From Bacteroidales bacterium UBA6346 (lineage in GTDB: Bacteria; Bacteroidota; Bacteroidia; Bacteroidales; UBA932): a DNA stretch of 13,467 nt. The notes under the pieces are model-generated. The model ran no database searches and had not been told where the DNA came from. It saw only the letters and a program-made list of their open reading frames with translations. The translations under genes were made by a program, and so were the position numbers. The stretch lies in contig DJSA01000119.1 in assembly GCA_002438905.1 (NCBI GenBank), forward strand, positions 1 to 13,467, read 5' to 3'. Positions 6,940 through 13,467 of this stretch are shown one piece after another. Every line of letters starts with the position of its first letter. The stretch's first letter is position 1.

Positions 6940-8284
6940 AATAATATATCTTCTTGTCGTCGCGACGTTTGCGGCGCTTTCGCCCTTGAGCCTTGAGGGA
7001 TTGGAATTTCAAGACTCTGTGGCTGCTTCTCAGTCAGATTCTTTGGAGACAATGCCACTGAATCCGGACACGGTCTATGTGAATACCCATGCTCCAGTGG
7101 TCAAGACCGGCATAGAGGTGCTGCGCGATCGTGGATTTGACGTTTTGCTGGGAAAGCGCATCGGGCTCGTGACAAATCCGAGCGGTGTTGACAGCCGGCT
7201 CAATTCCACGATAGATATACTCTACAATGCCGAGGGCGTGGAATTGGTCGCTCTCTACGGCCCGGAGCATGGCGTGCGTGGAGACAAGTATGCCGGGGAT
7301 AAGGTCGGAAATGAGACAGACCTAACCACTGGGCTCCCTGTATACTCCCTCTACGGTGCCACGCGCAAGCCGACAAAAGAAATGCTGAAGGGACTGGATG
7401 CCATAGTCTACGATATTCAGGATATCGGGGTACGCTCCTACACCTTCATCAGCACGCTTGGCCTTGTCATGGAAGCCTGCGGCGAGCTCGGCATTGAAGT
7501 CATAGTGCTTGACCGTCCCAACCCCCTTGGCGGGCTCAAGGTGGAGGGCCCGCTCGTGCGTGACGGCTATCATTCGTTCATCAGCCAGTATAAGATACCT
7601 TATATATATGGGCTCACCGTCGGTGAACTCGCCCTTATGCTAAACAGCGAGGGACTCAATCGCGGACAGCGCGGCATCCAGGAGCCGGCCAGTTGCAGAC
7701 TCACCGTCATTCCGATGGAAGGCTGGACCCGCGAGATGCTCTACAGCGAGACGCGCCTCCCGTGGGTGCTTCCGTCCCCGAACATCCCGTTCTGTGACAC
7801 GCCTCAGTACTATGCTGCCGCCGGAATCGCCGGTGAGCTGTCGAATTTCCTTCAGATAGGCATAGGCTACACTCTCCCGTTTCAGGTATTCGCCGCGCAA
7901 TGGATTGATCCTGTTGCGCTCAAGGCGGAACTTGACAGCTATGAACTGCCTGGGGTCGCGTTCCGTGCGATTGTCTACAAGCCGTTTTCCGGTTCACAGG
8001 CCGGGAAGATTCTGAAGGGAGTCCAATACTTCTTCACTGACTATGAAAAGGCTGCCGTCACCGAGGTCCAGTTCAGTGTCCTTCAAGCGATTGCAAAACT
8101 CTATCCGGCCCATCGTGCATTCGAGGCGGCAACTTCCGTGGGTGCCTTCGACAAGGTATGTGGCACAAATTATGTCAGAGATGCTTTCGGCCGCCGCTAC
8201 GAATTCGATGACATTTCACAGTATTGGCGTTCTGATGCTGAAGGGTTCAGGGAAATGTCAATGAAATATTGGCTGTATCGGTAG
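6926..8284 (+). CDS. NamZ-like exo-beta-N-acetylmuramidase (DUF1343)
   Basis: The product is 452 aa and begins with a Sec signal peptide (MAKNKIIYLLVVATFAAL, cleavage around residue 25-35; no lipobox cysteine), so it is periplasmic. The mature protein carries the DUF1343 landmarks in order: TGIEVL (61-66), RIGLVTNPSGVD (78-89), LYGPEHGVRG (110-119), YDIQDIGVRSYT (162-173), VLDRPNPLGG (194-203), PWVLPSPNIP, and the C-terminal domain ending MKYWLYR. Characterised members, Bacillus subtilis YbbC and Tannerella forsythia NamZ, remove MurNAc from the non-reducing end of wall fragments; Glu114 in PEHG is a plausible catalytic acid. The start lies inside the end of the AmpG-like gene. Length is close to the family norm. 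Together with the permease it would supply MurNAc or disaccharides for import. No MurNAc kinase or etherase gene lies in the window. No convincing terminator follows, though the next gene is 79 nt away. Confidence 0.88.
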   Translation: MAKNKIIYLLVVATFAALSPLSLEGLEFQDSVAASQSDSLETMPLNPDTVYVNTHAPVVKTGIEVLRDRGFDVLLGKRIGLVTNPSGVDSRLNSTIDILYNAEGVELVALYGPEHGVRGDKYAGDKVGNETDLTTGLPVYSLYGATRKPTKEMLKGLDAIVYDIQDIGVRSYTFISTLGLVMEACGELGIEVIVLDRPNPLGGLKVEGPLVRDGYHSFISQYKIPYIYGLTVGELALMLNSEGLNRGQRGIQEPASCRLTVIPMEGWTREMLYSETRLPWVLPSPNIPFCDTPQYYAAAGIAGELSNFLQIGIGYTLPFQVFAAQWIDPVALKAELDSYELPGVAFRAIVYKPFSGSQAGKILKGVQYFFTDYEKAAVTEVQFSVLQAIAKLYPAHRAFEAATSVGAFDKVCGTNYVRDAFGRRYEFDDISQYWRSDAEGFREMSMKYWLYR

Positions 8285-8363
8285 ACGGCCGCACACTATT
8301 GTATAACCACTAAACGCGTGCTTGACCTGGCCCTATGCACCGTTTTCCTGAAAACTTGTAATT
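8285..8363 (+). other. Intergenic gap before the DUF6515 gene, with a small inverted repeat
   Basis: This 79-nt gap has no TAnnTTTG box that I can see and no T-tailed terminator hairpin. It contains a perfect 14-nt inverted repeat GTTTTCCTGAAAAC at 8342-8355, ending eight bases before the ATG. It could be an operator or a weak translation-masking hairpin; chance cannot be excluded in so short a repeat. Confidence 0.4.
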
Positions 8364-9818
8364 ATGAGAACATATCGCGCAGCAATGGCGGCGATGCTCA
8401 TCGCGCTGGCGGCATTCCATACCGATGGATATGCCCAGAGCCGCCGTACAACAACGTCTTCATCGACAAGACAGTCCTCGTCCGAAAGGCAGACGTCTTC
8501 ATCAACAAGACAGTCTTCTTCATCTGTAAGACAGTCTTCTTCATCAGCAAAACAGTCATCATCCGAGAGACGCTCTTCGTCTTCTGTAAGACAGTCTTCA
8601 TCCTCGGCAAGACGTAGTTCGGCCGTAAGCTCTTCGACTTCGCGGAGCACCTCATCATCCGACAGCCGGTCAACTGCGAGACAGACTTCAGTTTCAAGAC
8701 CATCGTCTTCGGTGACAAATAGAAACAGCTCCGCATCTCAGGACAAGCGGGCCGGAGCGACTTCAACAAGGCAGCGCTCGTCTTCATCGACTCGGCAGAC
8801 TACCCCTACGGCGGACAGGACAACCTCCATCGGGCGCCAGACCACGACTCGCCGGCCTGCCTCCTCATCTGTCAGAAGGGTGACATCCCTGGACGGGAAC
8901 AACGGAAGCTCCTCCGTCCGCAATACGCCTGCATCGGGAAACTCCTCTTCCGTGAGGAACCAGCCTCCGACAAGCGCGGCAGTCAGGGCCGAGAATAACC
9001 GTCCGGACGATAACCGCCAGGACAGCAGCCGTCCCGGAAGCGGAGTCGGCAACAATCCGCGTCCCGACGACCACCACGGCAAGCCACAGCCTCCTCGCGA
9101 CGACTTCCGCCCTCAGCATCCGCGTGACCGAGACTACATTGACTTCGACCGCCGGCCGCCTCACCGCTTCTATGACCCGCATCACGACCACTGCTTCGGC
9201 TACAGGGTTCACGCCCTTCCGGCAGGCTACTGGTACCGCGACTGGCATGGTGTCCGCTACTACTGCTACAATGATGTCTACTACCGCTACCTCGACGGAT
9301 GCTACGTTGTCTGCCGTCCGCCTTTCGGAACATCGCTCGCCGCCGCAATCGTGGCCGACGCGACATGGACCGCAGTCCGTGTTAGCTACTACAACACGCT
9401 GAACAACACTTACGACAAGATTAACGCGAACAATGCCTATATTGCCGAGCAGAATGCCCAGATCGCACGCAACAACGCGCTTCTCGCACAGCAGAACTCG
9501 GCTCTCGCGGCTCAGGAGCAGTACATGGCAACACGTTCGACTGAAGCCTATCAGCTCGCGCTCGCAATGGGGCTCGTCCAGAGCTACGCGGCCGCCGGCA
9601 CCGACTACTTCTATCAGGACGGAGTCTTTTACCAGAACATGAACGGCCAGTACTGCGTCATAGTTCCTCCTGCCGGTGCCCTCGTGGATGCCCTCCCTGA
9701 AGACTACGACATGTTCACCTTCAACGGCCGCGAATACTATCAGGTCGAGAACACCGTCTACCGTGTCACCGTTGTTTCCGGTAAGGCCTATTTCGAGGTC
9801 CTCGGTCAGAAATATTGA
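8364..9818 (+). CDS. Secreted DUF6515-type protein with Ser/Arg-rich repeat region
   Basis: The product is 484 aa. A signal peptide covers about 1-25 (MRTYRAAMAAMLIALAAF, then GYAQ). Residues 26-210 are low complexity (Ser, Thr, Arg, Gln), including 7-residue units like RQSSSSV. A Pro/Asp/Arg/His-rich stretch follows (211-275). The C-terminal part has the DUF6515 look: RVHALPAGYWY (281-291), then Tyr-rich GVRYYCYNDVYYRYLDG and VVCRPPFGT (to 323). After a coiled-coil-like, Ala/Asn/Gln-rich stretch (350-395, with NAQIARNNALLAQQNSALAA), a second related unit appears: YQDGVFYQNMNG, then CVIVPPAGALVDALP (from 431) and FNGREYYQVENTVYRV. So the Tyr-rich module is duplicated. Location is periplasm or cell surface. 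Function is unknown; a basic, disordered N-terminus could bind envelope polymers. It has its own upstream gap (79 nt) and may be separately transcribed. It converges on tldD. Confidence 0.85.
   Translation: MRTYRAAMAAMLIALAAFHTDGYAQSRRTTTSSSTRQSSSERQTSSSTRQSSSSVRQSSSSAKQSSSERRSSSSVRQSSSSARRSSAVSSSTSRSTSSSDSRSTARQTSVSRPSSSVTNRNSSASQDKRAGATSTRQRSSSSTRQTTPTADRTTSIGRQTTTRRPASSSVRRVTSLDGNNGSSSVRNTPASGNSSSVRNQPPTSAAVRAENNRPDDNRQDSSRPGSGVGNNPRPDDHHGKPQPPRDDFRPQHPRDRDYIDFDRRPPHRFYDPHHDHCFGYRVHALPAGYWYRDWHGVRYYCYNDVYYRYLDGCYVVCRPPFGTSLAAAIVADATWTAVRVSYYNTLNNTYDKINANNAYIAEQNAQIARNNALLAQQNSALAAQEQYMATRSTEAYQLALAMGLVQSYAAAGTDYFYQDGVFYQNMNGQYCVIVPPAGALVDALPEDYDMFTFNGREYYQVENTVYRVTVVSGKAYFEVLGQKY
8469..8609 (+). 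repeat. Degenerate 18-21-bp repeat encoding (R/K)(Q/R)SSSS(V/A)
   Basis: Seven imperfect units lie in frame and encode RQSSSE, RQTSSST, RQSSSSV, RQSSSSA, KQSSSE, RRSSSSV and RQSSSSA. At DNA level they share AGACAGTCTTC-like cores rich in TCTTCATC. Units are 6 or 7 codons, so length changes keep the frame. The pattern decays downstream into a general Ser/Thr/Arg-rich region. Confidence 0.85.
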
Positions 9819-9841
9819 TGCCGCCTTTAGGCGCCCCGCCC

Positions 9842-11368
9842 CTATTCTCCTCCGACTGTGAGGGACTTGATGAGCACGGTCGGAATACCGACAGAGACCG
9901 GCACCGACTGCTCTTTTCCGCAGGTCCAGGTGCCGTTGCTGATTTTAAGGTCATTGCCGACCATGGTTATGTCGGCGAGCGCCTGAGGCCCGTTGCCGAT
10001 GATATTGATGTCCTTGACCGGTGCAGTCAGGCGTCCGTCTTCGATGAGGAATCCGCTGTTCACAAAGAAGGTGAAGTCGCCCTCGCCTATTTGCACCTGA
10101 CCATTCGAAAACTCGTCGACATATATTCCCTTTTTTACGGAGGCCACAATGTCCGCAGCATTGCAGTCTCCGTTTTCCATATATGTCGCCCTCATTCTCG
10201 GAATCGGATTGAATCGGAAATTCTCCCTGCGACCATTCCCGGTAGGGGAGACTCCGTACCACGCGGCGCTGATGCGGTCGTGAAGGTAATTGGTCAGCAC
10301 GCCGTCCTCGACCATATATGTCTTCTGCCCCGGGATGCCCTCGTCGTCGAAGGCGCATGCCCCGCGGTTGCCTGGGATTGTCCCGTCATCCACAATGCTG
10401 ATTCCACGGGCGCAGATTCTCTGCCCCATCCTGTCCGAAAAGATTGACTGCCCCTTGCGGTTGAAGTCGGCCTCAAATGCATGTCCCATGGCCTCGTGCA
10501 GAAGGATTCCAGATGCTCCCGCTCCCATCACCACCGGCATCTTTCCGCCTTTCGGACGCACAGATTCGAAGCGCGCGTCAAGATTGCGCAGCACGCCGTC
10601 CGTAAGCTCATTCACCAAACTGTCAGACAGCATTTCTGCTCCCATCCTGAAGCTGCAGGACTCCGACTTGGTGATGTTTGTGGGCTTGCCGTCAAGCCCG
10701 TGTCCCGAGAACACGGCAGACACCGAAACGCTGCCCATCGGACGGGTCTCGAACGTCAGTTCACCGAGCGAATTAAACATCATCACACGGCTGACGCTGT
10801 TGGAAATCTGCGCGATGACCTTCACCACCCTCGATTCCCTCCTGCGCAGTTCATCCTCGATTTTCTTGAGCGTATCTGCCATTTTTCGCCGGCTGCATTC
10901 CTCCCAACTCTTTCTCATCCCGTAGAGCACGTCGTGAACCTTCTTGCCGGCTGCGGCCTTTTCCAGCGCGTTCCCGTATATGTTAGCACAAACGCGGCGA
11001 CCGCCCTGACGTTCAGCGCAGACTGCCCTGGCACCGCTTCCGGAGTTGCAAATCGCGGACGCAGCCCGTACGGCCGCCTCCATGTCCCGCTTCTCTGTTG
11101 TCTCGCAGTAAGCATATCCGGTCCTTTCACCGCAGAGCACACGGAATCCGGCTCCGAAGTCCTCGTGGTAGCCTCCAGAAGTCACCTGCGAATCCTTCAG
11201 AAGCAGGTTGGTGTATTCTGTGCATTCAAAATAGATGTCGGCGAAATTCGGACCTGCGGATAAAGCCACCGCCATCAGTCTTTCAAGTTCAGCCCGGCTT
11301 ACCTTAAAGAACTCAAGGTATCGATTCTCTTCATTCTCCATAAATTCATGTTCTTCAATCAATCGCAT
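9842..11368 (-). CDS. tldD: TldD metallopeptidase
   Basis: The product is 508 aa from ATG 11368. An ATG at codon 10 (11341) would avoid the 14-nt overlap with the upstream gene and is a possible true start. The N-terminal domain (about 20-240) has the family's DIYFE and GGYHEDFGAGFRV segments. The C-terminal domain carries SGILLHEAMGHAFEAD, giving HExxxH at His291, Glu292 and His296; with Cys483 in GTWTCGKEQ these match the His/His/Cys zinc ligands and the Glu of E. coli TldD. TldD normally pairs with TldE (PmbA) to form a cytosolic protease that unfolds and threads small substrates; in E. coli it matures microcin B17 and degrades the CcdA antitoxin. No tldE gene is present in the window. It is the last gene of a minus-strand group, and its stop is 23 nt from that of the convergent DUF6515 gene. 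Confidence 0.95.
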   Translation of the reverse strand: MRLIEEHEFMENEENRYLEFFKVSRAELERLMAVALSAGPNFADIYFECTEYTNLLLKDSQVTSGGYHEDFGAGFRVLCGERTGYAYCETTEKRDMEAAVRAASAICNSGSGARAVCAERQGGRRVCANIYGNALEKAAAGKKVHDVLYGMRKSWEECSRRKMADTLKKIEDELRRRESRVVKVIAQISNSVSRVMMFNSLGELTFETRPMGSVSVSAVFSGHGLDGKPTNITKSESCSFRMGAEMLSDSLVNELTDGVLRNLDARFESVRPKGGKMPVVMGAGASGILLHEAMGHAFEADFNRKGQSIFSDRMGQRICARGISIVDDGTIPGNRGACAFDDEGIPGQKTYMVEDGVLTNYLHDRISAAWYGVSPTGNGRRENFRFNPIPRMRATYMENGDCNAADIVASVKKGIYVDEFSNGQVQIGEGDFTFFVNSGFLIEDGRLTAPVKDINIIGNGPQALADITMVGNDLKISNGTWTCGKEQSVPVSVGIPTVLIKSLTVGGE

Positions 11369-11999
11369 CCCGGCTTTCTAGCTCTTCGCTCCCATCCGTA
11401 GACAGCCTCTTCCGTCCCTCCTCGCACACTGACTTTATCCTGTCGAATGTAGCGGCATCTCTCACAATCACCTCGCCTGTTTCCCTGAATCCCTCTGCGA
11501 TGACCTTGAATGGTGGTTGTGAATTGTCGGCAAGAATCCAACGGTCACAAATTTTCATATAGTCATTGAACAAATAGTCCAATCCGACATAGTAACGCCT
11601 GAAAATGGTCTCTGTCGGGATGTTGTGCCCGCCCTTCTCGACTCTTGCCTTCACACGCTCCATAGCCCTTGCCGGTGAATCGAGCCAGAAATAGATGACC
11701 GTCACGAAATAGCCCTCCGCCTGTGCCTTCCTCACCATTTTCAGCAGCGTTCTTGTTGCCAGCGTTGTTTCGATTCCGAAGTCTTTTCTCTTGCGGAACA
11801 GATACTGAATCTTCATAAGCATATAACGGCTGGCTTGGAGTGGAACTTTCTCAGGTCCGTACGGAGATAGCCCTTTCGCAAATTCGTCAGAATTTACGAA
11901 TTGGGCGCATTCAAGCATTTCTGGCAACAGTGTGTACGAAGCCGTCGTTTTTCCCGAGCCGTTGCAGCCCGACACGATGTAGAGTTTTGGCATGGACAT
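11355..11999 (-). CDS. Zeta-toxin-like P-loop kinase (COG4185-type)
   Basis: The product is 214 aa. Walker A is GCNGSGKT (11-18) after strand KLYIVS; NSDEF (36-40) gives Asp38, the place of the catalytic base in zeta and related kinases. GIETTLATRT (75-84) and the RVEKGGHNIPTETIFRRY stretch (119-136, with Gly-Gly-His and Arg-Arg) complete the zeta/COG4185 pattern. True zeta toxins phosphorylate UDP-sugars of the wall pathway (UDP-GlcNAc), but chromosomal members like this usually lack an epsilon antitoxin and their substrates are unknown. No antitoxin-sized gene flanks it. A strong Shine-Dalgarno GGAGG (plus-strand 12009-12013) sits 9 nt before ATG 11999; the second Met (11993) is also possible. 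Its 3' end overlaps the tldD start by 14 nt, which suggests coupling. Toxicity is not implied by the sequence alone. Confidence 0.83.
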   Translation of the reverse strand: MSMPKLYIVSGCNGSGKTTASYTLLPEMLECAQFVNSDEFAKGLSPYGPEKVPLQASRYMLMKIQYLFRKRKDFGIETTLATRTLLKMVRKAQAEGYFVTVIYFWLDSPARAMERVKARVEKGGHNIPTETIFRRYYVGLDYLFNDYMKICDRWILADNSQPPFKVIAEGFRETGEVIVRDAATFDRIKSVCEEGRKRLSTDGSEELESRDAID

Positions 12000-12008
12000 C
12001 CGGTTAAT

Positions 12009-12013
12009 CCTCC
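12009..12013 (-). promoter_or_regulatory. Shine-Dalgarno of the zeta-like kinase
   Basis: Read on the minus strand the bases are GGAGG, 9 nt upstream of ATG 11999. It is one of the few clear ribosome-binding sites in the window, where most genes have none. It supports ATG 11999 as the start. Confidence 0.6.
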
Positions 12014-12041
12014 AGTAGATGCGTTTCTTCCTATAAATGTC

Positions 12042-12755
12042 TCAATGAGTTACGCCATATCCGAAAAGCGCAAAGTCGCCAAGGCAAGGGTCGTCCGGAA
12101 ATATTTCGCGGAAGCAGTCCGTAATCTCAGTGGCTGTCGTGATGTCCTTCTGGCGTCTCTCCGTCAACCCGAGTGATTTGGCCTCGTCATAGACATGTAC
12201 GTCTAGGGGAATGATCAATCTTCTCTTGTCCGTATGTTTCCACACTCCGAGATCCACTTTTCCATCATCGCGCACAAGCCACCTCCGCATCATGTTTATC
12301 TTCTTGTCAGGTGCCTTCCTGTCGGGTTTCTGGCCATATACCCGCACTCGGAAACCTTCGTCGTCCAGCCCCTCAAGGCTCGGCACGGCAGCCTCTCCGC
12401 ATTCGGAGTATAATTCGCGCAGTCGGGCACATATCCCCGCAAATTCACTCCACTTAACTGTTCTGTGCAGACTTGCATCGTCGTTGCGGTATACTCCGTT
12501 CATTACGTAATCATATGGTTTCCAATTCATTTCATCGAAAGCACGCCCACAGTCACGTACAATCATTGCCCTTCGTCCCCAAGCGAGGTGCGCTGCGATT
12601 ACGGCCGCAATCTCCACGTCCGCCAGCGAACATGTTCCGGAGACATAGTTTTCCGCAAAATGTCGCGGAAAAACTATGGGGTCTTCGGTGAAATATTTCC
12701 TGTCATTATAGGTCTCCGCCCATTCGATGAGCATTTCCCTTGTTCTTTCGTCCAT
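12042..12755 (-). CDS. TIGR02757 / DUF2400 family protein
   Basis: The product is 237 aa from ATG 12755. The frame is open to TTG 12782, but that TTG forms part of the -7 promoter box, so the ATG is preferred. Family features are DPIVFPRHF near residue 25, EIAAVIAAHLAWGRR (49-63), the KKINMMRRWLVRDDG segment (about 151-165), IPLDVHVYDEAKSLGL (about 182-197) and DFALFGYGV at the C-terminus. The function of the family is not established. LDVHV followed by a Leu-Gly-Leu turn resembles the LDTHV segment of helix-hairpin-helix DNA glycosylases, and I infer a possible distant link. It is probably cytosolic and is the first gene of the minus-strand group; 42 nt separate it from the kinase gene. Confidence 0.85.
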   Translation of the reverse strand: MDERTREMLIEWAETYNDRKYFTEDPIVFPRHFAENYVSGTCSLADVEIAAVIAAHLAWGRRAMIVRDCGRAFDEMNWKPYDYVMNGVYRNDDASLHRTVKWSEFAGICARLRELYSECGEAAVPSLEGLDDEGFRVRVYGQKPDRKAPDKKINMMRRWLVRDDGKVDLGVWKHTDKRRLIIPLDVHVYDEAKSLGLTERRQKDITTATEITDCFREIFPDDPCLGDFALFGYGVTH

Positions 12756-12779
12756 TATCCGCGCATTCGTTTTGGAGCG

Positions 12780-12787
12780 CAAATTTA
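12780..12787 (-). promoter_or_regulatory. -7 box for the DUF2400-kinase-tldD group
   Basis: Read on the minus strand the sequence is TAAATTTG, an exact TAnnTTTG match about 24 nt upstream of ATG 12755. A TTTG exists upstream but only 12 nt away, too close for a canonical -33 element, so the upstream half is weak. Transcription would begin around 12770-12775. Confidence 0.5.
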
Positions 12788-12815
12788 TTAAAAGGCGACC
12801 AAACTTGCCATCGGT

Positions 12816-12849
12816 TTTGCGGAATTATGCAAGTTTTTTGATATATTTG
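12816..12849 (+). promoter_or_regulatory. Bacteroidota promoter (TTTG and TATATTTG) for the acyltransferase gene
   Basis: A -33 TTTG at 12816-12819 and a -7 TATATTTG at 12842-12849 are separated by 22 nt, close to the expected spacing for the Bacteroidota housekeeping sigma factor. The ATG at 12856 comes only six bases after the -7 box, so the transcript should be leaderless or nearly so. This promoter and the minus-strand -7 box (12780-12787) lie back to back in a short divergent region. Confidence 0.7.
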
Positions 12850-12855
12850 CAGGAT

Positions 12856-13467
12856 ATGAAGAAATTGAAGCTGACATTATTGACCGGTGCAGTGCGTTTT
12901 CTCGCGATATTTCCGCTGAAAGTGCACTACTTCTGGGCCGATGTCATCGCATGGGTTCTCCGCAGCGTCATTGGCTACAGAAGGGAGGTCGTTGCCATAA
13001 ACATGGGACGTGCGTTTCCGGCTTCGGTTTGCAATTACGATACTATAGAGCGTTTTTCGCGGGAATACTACCGGCACATGGGGGAAATCATCGTCGAGGC
13101 GATATGGTTCTCAGGCGCGACACCGGAGAAGATGCGCAAATCCGGACTCGTGAGGATCGTAAATTCGAGACTTTTGGAGGAGGCGTGGAATTCAGCCCCA
13201 TCTGTCATAGTCCTTTATTCCCATTGCGGCAACTGGGAACTGACGGGCGGTGCTCCGTATGCCGAATGCAGTGACCTTGAGCGTTTTCCTGTTCCTGTGG
13301 TAAATCTTCGATGCGTATACAAACAGCTGCATGACGGAGTCTGGGATGAATTCTTCCGGAAAAACAGGACATCGGTAAATCGTAATGAGGGACTATTGCT
13401 GGAATCGCGGCGGCTGCTTCGCTACATGCTGACACATCGTGAGGAGCATCTTGTCTATTTGCTTAAC
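12856..13467 (+). CDS. Lysophospholipid/lipid A acyltransferase (LpxL/HtrB family), 5' part
   Basis: The frame is open from ATG 12856 to the window end, giving 204 residues; the 3' end is missing. A basic, hydrophobic N-terminus (MKKLKLTLLTGAVRFLAIFP) fits an inner-membrane anchor. It is followed by YRREVVAINMGRAFP (41-55), typical of the family, and by HCGNWE at 123-128, the Hx4E catalytic dyad with SH immediately before. These enzymes transfer acyl chains, usually onto lipid A precursors on the cytosolic face of the inner membrane. In Bacteroidales members it is not always known whether the acceptor is lipid A or another lipid, so I leave the gene symbol empty. It is transcribed divergently from the DUF2400 gene, with its own promoter just upstream. 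Confidence 0.87.
   Translation, partial: MKKLKLTLLTGAVRFLAIFPLKVHYFWADVIAWVLRSVIGYRREVVAINMGRAFPASVCNYDTIERFSREYYRHMGEIIVEAIWFSGATPEKMRKSGLVRIVNSRLLEEAWNSAPSVIVLYSHCGNWELTGGAPYAECSDLERFPVPVVNLRCVYKQLHDGVWDEFFRKNRTSVNRNEGLLLESRRLLRYMLTHREEHLVYLLN

Noticed and set aside
8457..8617. Alternative-frame small proteins over the Ser/Arg repeat
   Set aside because: They arise from the repeat itself (e.g. NKTVFF-type runs) and have no initiation context; the signal-peptide frame is the real gene.
9822..9833. CGCCTTTAGGCG as a terminator between the convergent genes
   Set aside because: Only a 4-bp stem with no T-run on either strand. Any terminator here would need to lie within the coding ends.
10481..11263. 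260-codon plus-strand frame opposite tldD
   Set aside because: His/Arg/Leu-rich with no motif, while tldD on the minus strand has its full HExxxH and Cys zinc site.
12756..12782. TTG start for the DUF2400 protein
   Set aside because: The TTG is part of the TAAATTTG -7 box, so it would not be in the transcript.

Overview
The window looks like a piece of a Bacteroidales-type Bacteroidota chromosome. Three things point that way. First, upstream regions carry TAnnTTTG-type -7 boxes instead of E. coli-like promoters, and most genes lack a Shine-Dalgarno sequence. Second, several protein families are typical of this group: CCDC81-type HU domains, DUF4922, DUF6515, the TIGR02757/DUF2400 family and a NamZ-type DUF1343 protein. 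Third, the genes form compact, overlapping runs. I cannot place it below order level. I see no transposase, integrase, phage or CRISPR signal, and all genes look intact apart from the last, which runs off the window.

Layout. Positions 7-82 hold an initiator tRNA-fMet, followed by a rho-independent terminator (about 87-121) and a -7 promoter box (156-163). Next comes a tightly packed plus-strand run of six genes (220-8284): an HU-like/CCDC81 membrane protein with a 24-bp tandem repeat, a Nudix hydrolase, a two-domain family 2 glycosyltransferase, a DUF4922-SpoIID fusion, an AmpG-like permease, and a NamZ-like (DUF1343) exo-N-acetylmuramidase. The last four genes overlap each other by 11, 4 and 14 nt. 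A plus-strand secreted DUF6515 protein with a Ser/Arg repeat follows (8364-9818). It converges, with a 23-nt gap, on a minus-strand group of three genes: DUF2400, then a zeta-toxin-like P-loop kinase, then TldD. A divergent promoter region (about 12756-12855) separates that group from a plus-strand LpxL/HtrB-type acyltransferase, cut by the window end.

How the genes may work together. The strongest theme is peptidoglycan turnover and salvage. NamZ-like enzymes remove terminal MurNAc from wall fragments, AmpG permeases import wall fragments, and SpoIID domains cleave stem-peptide-free glycan. DUF4922 belongs to the HIT/GalT-like nucleotidyl-transfer fold, and the Nudix enzyme could act on nucleotide-sugar-type products. 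The odd part is that the SpoIID domain sits behind DUF4922 in a protein with no visible signal peptide. This suggests a cytosolic glycan-handling step or an unrecognised export route, and it is the most interesting feature here. The pathway is inferred from gene order and family knowledge; the sequence does not prove it.
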